Of a DNA stretch of 11,295 bases, positions 5,636-11,295 are shown one piece after another. Numbering within the stretch: position 1 is the first letter of the stretch; every line of letters begins with the position of its first letter. Source of the stretch: CAYYKK01 sp964467935 (GTDB lineage Bacteria > Myxococcota_A > Polyangia > Polyangiales > Polyangiaceae); the NCBI GenBank assembly GCA_964467935.1, contig CAYYKK010000257.1, positions 1 to 11,295 on the forward strand. Direction: 5' to 3'. Under the pieces are notes generated by a model that searched no databases, was not told the origin of the DNA, and saw nothing but the letters and a program-made list of their open reading frames with translations. A program made the translations under genes and the position numbers.

Positions 5636-6934
5636 TCAGGCCGGGATCGTCGAGCAGCCGAGGACGATGTCGACCTTGCCCATCGTGTCGACCTTCACCT
5701 TGTCGCAGCTCGGGCCGCACAAGATGATCTGCGTCGGCGCGCCCGGATTGTCGTAGTACCAAGCGTCGCCGTTCGCGGGACAGTGCGCGGCGTCCGGCAC
5801 GTTCGGGATGACGACGGGGCTCCCGCCTCCGCCGGGCGTGTACTGGACGTTGACCTGGCCGTAGTCCGGCGTGCCCATCGACGGCACCGGGATCTTGTAC
5901 GAGCACGTCAGCGCGGTCCCTTGGATGGCGTTGAGCGCCGCCAAGAACTGCTGGTTCGTGTTCTGGTTCGTGTCCACGATGAAGGCCTGCCCGGTCCCGC
6001 CGGCGGCGGCGAGGCCGTTCAGCGCGGAGAGCGAGCTTCCGACGCCGATGACGAACGTCTTGATCGGCGGCGAGCCGTTCGCGGCGGCGGCAGCGATCGC
6101 GTCGATGTTGTTGAGATCGGTGTCGCACTCGCTCGGATCGCCGTCCGTCGCCATCACCGCCACGACGACGTGATCGGTGTGCGCCATCTGCCATGCCTTC
6201 GCATGGTCGACCGCGCCCTGGAGGGCGGCCGAGGTCGGCGTGCTCGTGTTGGGGCTGTGGCCCTGGATCGACGCAACGAGCCCGGAGGCGGCGCCGGGCA
6301 GGGTCGCGATCTCCACGCCCTTCTTGCCGTTCGCGTCGAGGGTGTTGGGGTTCGCGTAGTCGGCGGCGTTGCACGAGTCGCTCGCCGCGCCCGAGCAGAG
6401 GTTGAAGAACGGAATGCAGGGCCCGCACGCGCCGCAGTCGGCGTCGGACAGGCACGTGGTGGGGCACATCTGGCCGGCCGGGAGACCGAAGTACTGGATC
6501 CCGACGCCGAGACCGGCGGCGGTGGGCTGCTGGACGAACGAGACGAGCGCGGAGGTGACCGCGCTCCACTTGTCGCCGCCGCCGGAGACCGGATCGGTCA
6601 TCGAGCCGGACTGATCGAGCATGATGTACATGTCGAGCGGGATCTTCTCGGCCTTGATGCTCGTGCCCGCGCAGCCGCCGCCGACGCCCCCGCTGTTGCT
6701 GCCGCCCGATCCGGAGAAGGTCCCGGCGCTCGGCCCGTTCGGGCTCGAGCCCGAGCTCAGCCCGCCGCCGCTGCCGCTCCCACCGCTGCCGCCGAGCCCG
6801 TTGTCGACGCCCACGCCGCAGCCCGACGCGAAGCCGCTCGCGACGAGGCCGCTCGCGAGGAGCCCCAGCGCGAAGAGCTGGAGCGTGGACCGGGGAGCAG
6901 GAACATCCGTGTTGCAGCGGTGAGGCGAATGCAT
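5636..6934 (-). CDS. secreted lipoprotein with von Willebrand factor A domain
   Basis: A 432-aa protein. Its signal sequence is STLQLFALGLLASGLVASGFASGC, with a lipobox-like ASGC (Cys39) whose -3 residue is Ala rather than Leu, so lipidation is probable rather than certain. Residues 46-88 are a glycine/serine-rich stalk. The VWA domain starts at about 98 and has a complete metal-ion-dependent adhesion site: DQSGS (Asp107, Ser109, Ser111), the STPT threonine (about 232) and ATDGDPSEC (Asp264). A cysteine-rich insertion, CPTTCLSDADCGACGPC (157-173) plus later cysteines, resembles the DADC-type disulphide motifs common in myxobacterial secreted proteins. It is probably a surface or periplasmic ligand-binding or adhesion protein. 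ATG 6934 is chosen because the earlier ATG 6976 would lie inside the citrate synthase gene. It follows that gene by 31 bp in the same direction. Confidence 0.88.
   Translation of the reverse strand: MHSPHRCNTDVPAPRSTLQLFALGLLASGLVASGFASGCGVGVDNGLGGSGGSGSGGGLSSGSSPNGPSAGTFSGSGGSNSGGVGGGCAGTSIKAEKIPLDMYIMLDQSGSMTDPVSGGGDKWSAVTSALVSFVQQPTAAGLGVGIQYFGLPAGQMCPTTCLSDADCGACGPCIPFFNLCSGAASDSCNAADYANPNTLDANGKKGVEIATLPGAASGLVASIQGHSPNTSTPTSAALQGAVDHAKAWQMAHTDHVVVAVMATDGDPSECDTDLNNIDAIAAAAANGSPPIKTFVIGVGSSLSALNGLAAAGGTGQAFIVDTNQNTNQQFLAALNAIQGTALTCSYKIPVPSMGTPDYGQVNVQYTPGGGGSPVVIPNVPDAAHCPANGDAWYYDNPGAPTQIILCGPSCDKVKVDTMGKVDIVLGCSTIPA
6671..6799 (-). repeat. Gly/Ser-rich low-complexity stalk in the VWA lipoprotein
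   Basis: The segment encodes residues 46-88, made almost only of Gly, Ser, Asn and Pro, between the lipobox and the VWA domain. It is presumably an unfolded spacer holding the domain away from the membrane. Confidence 0.8.
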
Positions 6935-6965
6935 GAAGGCATTGGAGTCTTCCCGTCGTGGGGCG

Positions 6966-8075
6966 TCAACCTGCACCGATGGCGGGCGCCGGACCGACGT
7001 AGCGAGACGCGGGGCGCAGGAGCCGTCCGAGGGCGCGTTGCTCGGCCGCGTGCGCGAGCCACCCGCCGACGCGGCCGACCGCGAACGTCGGGGTGAACGC
7101 CTCGCGTTTTAGACCCACCGCCTCGAGGAGGACCGCCGTGTAGAACTCGACGTTGGCCTTCAGCGCCCTGTCGGGGTGCGCCTCGGCGAGGACCGCCTCG
7201 GCGGCGTGCTCGACGGCGCGCGCGAGCGTGAGGCGCGGGCTGGCCGCCCCGTCGGCGAGCCGGCGGAGGGCGCCCTCGAGCACGGCGGCGCGCGGATCGC
7301 GGGTGCGGTAGACGCGGTGCCCCATCCCCATGATGCGGTCGCCGGCGCGCAGCCGGCCCTCGAGCCAGGCCCGCGCGCGCGTGGGCTCTCCGATCGCATC
7401 GAGCATGTCGAGCACGGGGCCCGGGGCGCCGCCGTGCAGGGGCCCCTTGAGGGCGCCGAGCGCCGCCACGACCGCCGAGACGGGATCGGATCCGGTGCTC
7501 GTGACGACCCGCGCGGCGAACGTCGACGCGTTCATCCCGTGGTCGATCACCGTGACGAGGTAGGCGTCGAGGGCGGCGACGGCCGCGGGGTGCGCGGCGC
7601 TCCCGCTCCCCATCCGGAGGTAGTCGGCCGCGTGCGAGGTCCGGGGATCGGGCAGCACCGGCTCGAGCCCGTCGCGCCGCCTCCTCCACGCAGCGGCGAA
7701 GACCGCCACGGCCCCGACGATCGCCTCGCGCGTAGCGTTCGAGGGGAGGTGCGCGACGCCGGCGCGCAAGGCGTCCATGCCGTCCGGTGCGAGGAGGGCG
7801 TCGCCGAGCCTCGGCAAGAGCCCGAAGGCGGCGACCCGCGCCTCGCCGAGCGCGACGCCGAGTCGCCGCGCGCTTTCGGCGTCGAGCCGCGCGCCGGGCT
7901 CCTCTACCGCGCGGAAGAGCAGATCGAGCGCGCCTTCGAACCCCGTCGTGCTCGCGAGCGCCTCGGCGTCGTAGCCTCCGATGACGAGGCGTCCGCGCTC
8001 ACCGTCGACGTCGCTGAGCCGCGTCTCCGCCACCACGACCCCGTCGAGGCCACCCACGTTCGCTTTGGTTCCCAT
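6966..8075 (-). CDS. citrate synthase / 2-methylcitrate synthase-like enzyme (CitA type)
   Basis: A 369-aa cytoplasmic enzyme, the length of single-chain type citrate synthases, expected to condense oxaloacetate with acetyl-CoA or propionyl-CoA. Active-site landmarks are present: VIDHGMNASTF (His179), GPLHGGA (His214, oxaloacetate side), MGMGHRVYRTRDPRA (His253), AVGRVGGWLAHAAEQ (Arg335) and LLRPASRYVG (Arg354/358). The catalytic Asp of the usual NVDFY motif is Glu here (NVEFY, Glu310). I recall the same change in actinobacterial CitA-type enzymes, so it may still be active, but it is unusual among housekeeping citrate synthases. ATG 8075 is fixed by AAGGAG at 8087-8082; the frame also runs upstream to 8147, but without a ribosome site and across the regulatory repeats. 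It is divergent from a DNA-binding paralogue, and the VWA gene follows after 31 bp. Confidence 0.93.
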   Translation of the reverse strand: MGTKANVGGLDGVVVAETRLSDVDGERGRLVIGGYDAEALASTTGFEGALDLLFRAVEEPGARLDAESARRLGVALGEARVAAFGLLPRLGDALLAPDGMDALRAGVAHLPSNATREAIVGAVAVFAAAWRRRRDGLEPVLPDPRTSHAADYLRMGSGSAAHPAAVAALDAYLVTVIDHGMNASTFAARVVTSTGSDPVSAVVAALGALKGPLHGGAPGPVLDMLDAIGEPTRARAWLEGRLRAGDRIMGMGHRVYRTRDPRAAVLEGALRRLADGAASPRLTLARAVEHAAEAVLAEAHPDRALKANVEFYTAVLLEAVGLKREAFTPTFAVGRVGGWLAHAAEQRALGRLLRPASRYVGPAPAIGAG

Positions 8076-8081
8076 GTCCCG

Positions 8082-8087
8082 CTCCTT
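8082..8087 (-). promoter_or_regulatory. Shine-Dalgarno of the CitA-like gene
   Basis: AAGGAG on the minus strand, 6 bases before ATG 8075. It selects this start over the upstream in-frame ATG at 8147, and contrasts with the divergent gene, which has no such site. Confidence 0.85.
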
Positions 8088-8132
8088 CGACCGCTCGGGT
8101 CGTGTGGGGGCTCTCCATGCCCCTTGCACAGC

Positions 8133-8163
8133 CGTATGTGGTGACATGGATCAACTCGATCAA
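8133..8163 (-). promoter_or_regulatory. possible promoter of the CitA-like gene
   Basis: On the minus strand TTGATC (8163-8158) is a four-of-six -35 match. CATACG (8138-8133) is a weak -10 at a long 19-bp spacing, with one ACATGGAT copy (8144-8151) inside the spacer. A 19-bp spacer is typical of MerR-controlled promoters, but the -10 is poor and the call is speculative. Confidence 0.3.
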
Positions 8164-8205
8164 CATGGATTGAACCATCCATGTATGATGGGTTAAGCCA
8201 TGGAT
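8144..8205. promoter_or_regulatory. operator cluster with four copies of an ACATGGAT element
   Basis: The 8-mer ACATGGAT occurs at 8144-8151 and 8163-8170, inverted as ATCCATGT at 8177-8184, and as a 7-of-8 match (CCATGGAT) at 8198-8205 over the start codon of the helix-turn-helix citrate synthase. Copies two and three form a perfect inverted repeat with 6 bases between the arms. GATCAAC is also directly repeated at 8149-8155 and 8158-8164. A further degenerate inverted core, TCCATG, lies at 8114-8119. Such clustering in a 124-bp divergent intergenic region next to a DNA-binding protein points to an operator. The repeats are directly visible; the binding protein is inferred. Confidence 0.7.
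8160..8189 (+). promoter_or_regulatory. predicted promoter of the helix-turn-helix citrate synthase gene
   Basis: TATGAT at 8184-8189 matches the -10 consensus at five of six positions. TCAACA at 8160-8165 is a four-of-six -35 candidate at an 18-bp spacing. Transcription would start a few bases before ATG 8200, which has no Shine-Dalgarno, suggesting a leaderless or nearly leaderless mRNA. The perfect inverted repeat 8163-8184 fills the space between the two boxes, as in MerR-type regulated promoters. Confidence 0.5.
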
Positions 8206-9489
8206 GAGAATTGGCTTTCAGCCATCGAGGCGGTCGAGCTCCTCGGCGTGAAGCGCGAGACCCTGTACGCCTATGCGAGCCGTGGACTGGTCGCGAGTCG
8301 GCCCGGGGAGCGGGGCCGGCCGAGGAGATATCTGAGGGGGGACCTCGAGCGGCTCAAGGCGCGACGAGACGCACGCGCGGGTCATGGCGCGGTCGCGGCC
8401 GGAGCCCTGCGGTGGGGAGAGCCGGTCCTCGACTCGGCGCTGACGCAGGTGACCGAGCGGGGCCCGCACTACCGGGGGCACGCGGCGGTGGACCTTTCGG
8501 CCGTGGGGATCGGCTTCGAGTCCGTGGCGGAGCTCCTTTGGACCGGGGCGCTCCCTCAAGCCCCTCCTCGCTGGTCGGGCCCGACGAGCGGCGTCGATGC
8601 CGAGGCGGCCGCACGGCTGCTCGCCCATGGCCCGTCGCCTCTCGATGCGATGGCCCTGCTGCTCGCGCTTCGGAGGGCGTCGAGCACCGTGCGGGCGCCT
8701 CTCGCCGACGAGGACGAGCTCGCGGAGGCCCGCCGGCTCTTGCCGCTGCTCGCCGCGTCGGCCGGCCTCGTCGAGAGCGCCGCGCGCGTGGAGCACGCCC
8801 TCGCCTTCGAGCGGATCTCGGCGACCATCGCCGTCGCCCTGGGCGTCGAGCCGCGACGCGAGGTCGTGCAGGGCATCGATCGGGCGCTCGTCCTCGTCGC
8901 CGATCACGAGCTCAACGTCTCGACCTTCGCTGCGCGCGTCGCCGCCTCGGCGGCCACGGATCTGCTCGGCTGCATGAGCGCGGCGCTGGCCGTGCTGTCC
9001 GGTCCACGCCACGGCGCGATGACGAACCGGCTCGAGGAGATCCTCGACACCATCGACGGACCGCGCGACGTGACGCGCTTCCTCGCGAGCCGGCTGTCGG
9101 TCGGCGAAGCCATCGCCGGGTTCGGTCACCCGCTCTACCCGAAGGGCGATCCGAGGGCCGCGCCGCTGCTCGAAGCGGCGCGCAAGGGACGAGCCCCCGA
9201 CGATCTCGAGCCGCGCCGCCGGACGCTGCTCGCGCTGGTCGACGAGCTCGAACGCCGCCGCCACGTCCCGCCGACGGTCGACGTGGGCCTCGTCGCCATG
9301 CGCATCCGCCTCGGCCTGCCGCGCGGCGCGGCCGCCCACGTCTTCGCCGTGGGCCGGTCCGCCGGCTGGATCGCCCACATCCTCGAGCAGCGCACGCAGG
9401 GTGGCCTGCTCCGGCCACGGGCGCGGTACGTCGGCGCGGGGGCCGACATGAGCGGAGCTTCACCGGCTCGAGCGAGCGACGTGACGTAG
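8200..9489 (+). CDS. MerR-type helix-turn-helix fused to a citrate synthase-like domain
   Basis: A 429-aa protein. Residues 6-52 form a MerR/excisionase-like DNA-binding domain: LSAIEAVELLGVKRETLYAYASRGL, then a basic wing (RGRPRRYLRGDLERLK). A linker rich in Ala/Arg/Gly (53-68) leads into a full citrate synthase fold. The fold keeps DHELNVSTFAARV (His236), SGPRHGAM (His271), AGFGHPLYPKGDPRA (His310; Pro replaces the usual Arg after His), the acidic residue Asp361 in PTVDVGLVAM, AVGRSAGWIAHILEQ (Arg386) and LLRPRARYVG (Arg405/407). All catalytic histidines and the Asp are therefore present, so it may bind or even turn over substrate while bound to DNA. Citrate synthases with an N-terminal helix-turn-helix are an annotated but little-characterised architecture. 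TAA at 8194-8196 rules out an upstream start. A role as regulator of the divergent enzyme gene is inferred. Confidence 0.92.
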   Translation: MDENWLSAIEAVELLGVKRETLYAYASRGLVASRPGERGRPRRYLRGDLERLKARRDARAGHGAVAAGALRWGEPVLDSALTQVTERGPHYRGHAAVDLSAVGIGFESVAELLWTGALPQAPPRWSGPTSGVDAEAAARLLAHGPSPLDAMALLLALRRASSTVRAPLADEDELAEARRLLPLLAASAGLVESAARVEHALAFERISATIAVALGVEPRREVVQGIDRALVLVADHELNVSTFAARVAASAATDLLGCMSAALAVLSGPRHGAMTNRLEEILDTIDGPRDVTRFLASRLSVGEAIAGFGHPLYPKGDPRAAPLLEAARKGRAPDDLEPRRRTLLALVDELERRRHVPPTVDVGLVAMRIRLGLPRGAAAHVFAVGRSAGWIAHILEQRTQGGLLRPRARYVGAGADMSGASPARASDVT

Positions 9490-9498
9490 ACTCGGGGC

Positions 9499-9993
9499 AT
9501 GCGTCGCGCTCGGTGGCCGGGTCTCCTCGTGGCGGGCACGCTGGCAGCCTGCGCCGGCAAAGGGGCCTCCACGACGGGCACCGGGGGCGGAGGCGCCGCG
9601 ACGACCGCGACCGGCACGACGGGCGGGTTCGGGACGGGCGCCGGCGGCGGCTGCGGGCTCGGGGGCGCGAGCGACGCCGGCGCGGGCTGCGCCGGCCTCT
9701 CGGGCGGCGTGAAGTTCTCGACCGACGTCGCGCCGATCTTCGCCGGGTGCACCGGTGAGGCCTGCCACGGCGCGCTCACGTACGGCACGACGGTCGGCAA
9801 GGTCTCCACCGAGTGCTGCTCCGATCGGCTCATCGTCTCGCCGGGCGACGCGAACCACAGCTACTTGGTCGACAAGATCCGCGGCCACCACCTCTGCGGA
9901 GGCCGAGCGATGCCCCTCGATCTCCCGCCGCTCCCCGCGACGGACCAAGACACGCTCGTCCGGTGGATCTGCGAGGGTGCCCCCAACGACTGA
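9499..9993 (+). CDS. lipoprotein with cytochrome-c-like domain and altered haem motif
   Basis: A 164-aa protein with a textbook lipoprotein signal: basic start, hydrophobic run and lipobox LAAC (Cys18). Residues 21-70 are a Gly/Thr/Ala-rich stalk. The C-terminal domain (71-162) follows the layout of c-type cytochrome domains seen in large secreted planctomycete and myxobacterial proteins: FSTDVAPIFAGC, CHG, SPGDANHSYLVDKIRG, a Met-Pro (Met138) near the usual axial-ligand position, and DTLVRWICEGAP. The haem motif, however, reads CTGEACH (Cys84-x4-Cys89-His90) instead of CxxCH, and four more cysteines (106, 107, 133, 158) could form disulphides. It may bind haem in an unusual way or have lost it. 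The start has GGGG just upstream. It lies 9 bp after the helix-turn-helix citrate synthase gene and is probably co-transcribed. Confidence 0.85.
   Translation: MRRARWPGLLVAGTLAACAGKGASTTGTGGGGAATTATGTTGGFGTGAGGGCGLGGASDAGAGCAGLSGGVKFSTDVAPIFAGCTGEACHGALTYGTTVGKVSTECCSDRLIVSPGDANHSYLVDKIRGHHLCGGRAMPLDLPPLPATDQDTLVRWICEGAPND
9559..9708 (+). repeat. Gly/Thr/Ala-rich stalk of the cytochrome-like lipoprotein
   Basis: This low-complexity segment encodes residues 21-70 between the lipidated cysteine and the folded domain. The predicted role is a flexible spacer. Confidence 0.75.
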
Positions 9994-9997
9994 GGCG

Positions 9998-11266
9998 TCA
10001 GGGCAGGACGACGGGGCTCGGCGTGTACGCCGGCTGCATCGCCGTATCGCCGTTGCCGAGCTGGCCGAAGTCGTTGGCGCCCCAGCAATAGATCTCCGTC
10101 GGCGATCGGAAGGCGCACGTGTGGAGCGTCCCGGCGCCGATCGCGACGATCCCGGAGAGGCCTGGCACCTCGGCCGGGATCGAGGAGGCGAGCTGCTTCG
10201 TCCCTCCCCCGAGCTTGCCGCTCGCGTTCGAGCCCCAGCAGTAGACCTTGCCGGCGACGAGCGCGCAGGTGTGATCGTAGCCGGGCGCGACGGCGTCGAC
10301 GCCGCCGGGCAAGCCCACGACAGGCCCGGGGAGCTCGCGCTCCGAGGTCGTGCCCCACCCGAGCTGTCCGCTCGTGTTGTTGCCCCAGCAGAACGCGGCG
10401 GCGGTGTCCGAGTCCGTCGGTGATACGAGGCCGCACGCGTGCTGGCCCTTGCCGCTCGCGATGCCGTGGACCGTGAGCTTCGCGGGGGTCGGGCTCGCGG
10501 CACCGGTCCCGACGAAGCCGAGCTCCCAGCTCGCGTCGTCGCCCCAGCCGTGGAGCAGCCCGGGCGACAGCGACGTGGGCGCCACGCCCAAGGTCCAGAA
10601 GTCGCCGAGCGCGATCTCGCGGAAAGCCATGGGGAGGAGCAGAGGCGTCGCCGACCCTGGGTCTACCGCGCCGATCCCGAGCTGCCCGCTCGTGTTCCTC
10701 CCCCAGCAATAGGTCGCGCCAGGATGTCCCGGCTCTTCGCGCACGACGCACGAGTGCGCCTCGCCGAGCGAGAGCGCGGTGACCGTCGAGGGCGCGAGCG
10801 CGATCGGGATGGGCGTGAACGAGTCGGCGCCGCCCGTGTCACCGATCTGTCCGTCTCGACCGCGGCCCCAGCACCAGAGAGATCCGTCGAGCAAGACGGC
10901 GCAGGCGTGGTAGGTCCCGGCGGCGATCCGCAGCGCGGGAGCGGCGAGCGCGACCTGCCTCGGCGTGACGCTGCCCGACACCGAGGCGGGCTGCGCGATC
11001 TGCCCGTGCTCGTTCGCCCCCCAGCAGTAGACGCGACCCTCGAGCGTGCGGAGACAGCTGTGCTCCGCCCCGAGCGCGAGCTCGACCACGCCGCCGACGC
11101 CGCCCGCGCCCCCCGCGCCGCCACCGCCGCTCCCACCACCGCCCGCGCCACCGGAGCCGCCCGGGCCCGCCGCCGAGCCGTCGACGCGGAGGCCCGAGCG
11201 CGCGCCGCACGCGGCGAGCGCCGCGAACAGGAAAAGGCTGCTCCCCCTCCTGTTGCTGGAGGTCAC
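9998..11266 (-). CDS. lipoprotein with seven-blade RCC1-like beta-propeller
   Basis: A 422-aa protein with the signal SSLFLFAALAAC (lipobox LAAC, Cys20), a glycine-rich stalk (33-59) and seven RCC1-type repeats. The [C/G]WG signature recurs at residues 81, 132, 187, 240, 293, 343 and 394, usually followed by xNxxGQLG; spacing is 50-55 residues. Seven repeats make one closed beta-propeller. In myxobacteria such lipoproteins form large paralogous families of unknown role; a surface protein-binding function is likely but unproven. Six blades carry a Cys in HxC and another in CWG; blade four lacks both. The start is GTG at 11266; no ATG is available before the signal peptide, and the ribosome site is weak. 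The frame remains open to the right edge, so a slightly longer N-terminus cannot be excluded. It converges on the cytochrome-like lipoprotein gene with 4 bp between stops. Confidence 0.92.
   Translation of the reverse strand: MTSSNRRGSSLFLFAALAACGARSGLRVDGSAAGPGGSGGAGGGGSGGGGAGGAGGVGGVVELALGAEHSCLRTLEGRVYCWGANEHGQIAQPASVSGSVTPRQVALAAPALRIAAGTYHACAVLLDGSLWCWGRGRDGQIGDTGGADSFTPIPIALAPSTVTALSLGEAHSCVVREEPGHPGATYCWGRNTSGQLGIGAVDPGSATPLLLPMAFREIALGDFWTLGVAPTSLSPGLLHGWGDDASWELGFVGTGAASPTPAKLTVHGIASGKGQHACGLVSPTDSDTAAAFCWGNNTSGQLGWGTTSERELPGPVVGLPGGVDAVAPGYDHTCALVAGKVYCWGSNASGKLGGGTKQLASSIPAEVPGLSGIVAIGAGTLHTCAFRSPTEIYCWGANDFGQLGNGDTAMQPAYTPSPVVLP
10001..11089 (-). repeat. RCC1-like repeat array (seven units of about 150-165 bp)
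   Basis: Seven tandem units encode one propeller blade each. They share the HxC...[V/I]YCWGxNxxGQLG pattern but are diverged at DNA level, so this is an old protein repeat rather than a recent DNA duplication. Unit four is the most diverged. Confidence 0.88.
11090..11170 (-). repeat. Gly-rich stalk of the RCC1 lipoprotein
   Basis: Near-pure GGX codons encode residues 33-59 between lipobox and propeller. The DNA is an extreme GC simple sequence and would be a site of slippage or assembly error. Confidence 0.8.
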
Positions 11267-11295
11267 TCTTGTCCCGGCGCTATCCTCTTCGGCCC

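Noticed and set aside
6935..6976. N-terminal extension of the VWA protein to ATG 6976
   Set aside because: It would overlap the end of the citrate synthase gene and place 14 polar residues before an already complete signal peptide.
5783..7096. 437-codon plus-strand frame opposite the VWA gene
   Set aside because: The opposite strand has a signal peptide and complete metal-binding motifs; this frame is an Arg/Ala/Val-rich shadow.
8107..8123. GGGGC/GCCCC hairpin in the leader of the CitA-like gene as a riboswitch or attenuator
   Set aside because: The stem is only 5 bp with a 7-base loop and no alternative pairing; such stems are common by chance at this base composition.
8076..8147. 24-residue N-terminal extension of the CitA-like enzyme to ATG 8147
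   Set aside because: AAGGAG lies 6 bases before ATG 8075, and the extension crosses the operator region with no family similarity.
8211..9758. 515-codon plus-strand frame overlapping the helix-turn-helix citrate synthase
   Set aside because: It is an out-of-frame shadow rich in Arg/Gly; the other frame carries all citrate synthase motifs.
10001..11089. Seven-unit repeat as a DNA repeat or CRISPR-like array
   Set aside because: The units are 150-165 bp, diverged in DNA and conserved in protein, which is a coding RCC1-type repeat.

Overview
The window is about 11.3 kb of very GC-rich, almost gap-free bacterial DNA. Codon use, the absence of gaps above about 130 bp, and three secreted lipoproteins with glycine/serine/alanine-rich stalks (a von Willebrand A protein, a degenerate cytochrome-c-like protein and a seven-blade RCC1-like propeller) suggest a myxobacterium of the Polyangiales type (Sorangium, Labilithrix or Sandaracinus-like). 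That placement is inference from gene style, not from a marker gene. I see no rRNA, tRNA, CRISPR array, transposase or integrase.

Left part (1-4348): three extended short-chain dehydrogenase/epimerase genes and one transport-like gene. A truncated NAD-dependent epimerase/dehydratase (1-677, minus) diverges from a nucleotide-sugar 4-epimerase (743-1675, plus). Next comes a three-gene operon, 1777-4348: an unrecognised multi-pass membrane protein, a TetR-family regulator and an HpnA-like epimerase. The genes are joined by two four-base GTGA stop/start overlaps. A perfect 7+2+7 bp palindrome in the presumed promoter is the likely TetR operator.

Middle part (4311-8075, minus strand): a citrate-synthase-like enzyme, a VWA lipoprotein, a classical 52-aa rubredoxin and an UPF0104/LPG-synthase-TM-type membrane protein are read in the same direction. 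The last gene overlaps the HpnA-like gene tail to tail by 38 bp.

Right part (8076-11295): the best candidate for a little-described system. A citrate-synthase fold with an N-terminal MerR-type helix-turn-helix (8200-9489, plus) is divergent from the CitA-like citrate synthase (8075-6966, minus). The 124-bp intergenic region holds a perfect 8-bp-arm inverted repeat, a third exact copy and a fourth near-copy of the same 8-mer at the start codon, arranged around a -10 box with no Shine-Dalgarno. This looks like an enzyme-derived, possibly metabolite-sensing transcription factor controlling itself and its plain enzyme paralogue. It is followed after 9 bp by a lipoprotein with a cytochrome-c-like domain whose haem motif is altered. 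A seven-blade RCC1-like lipoprotein converges on it with a 4-bp gap and runs to the right edge.
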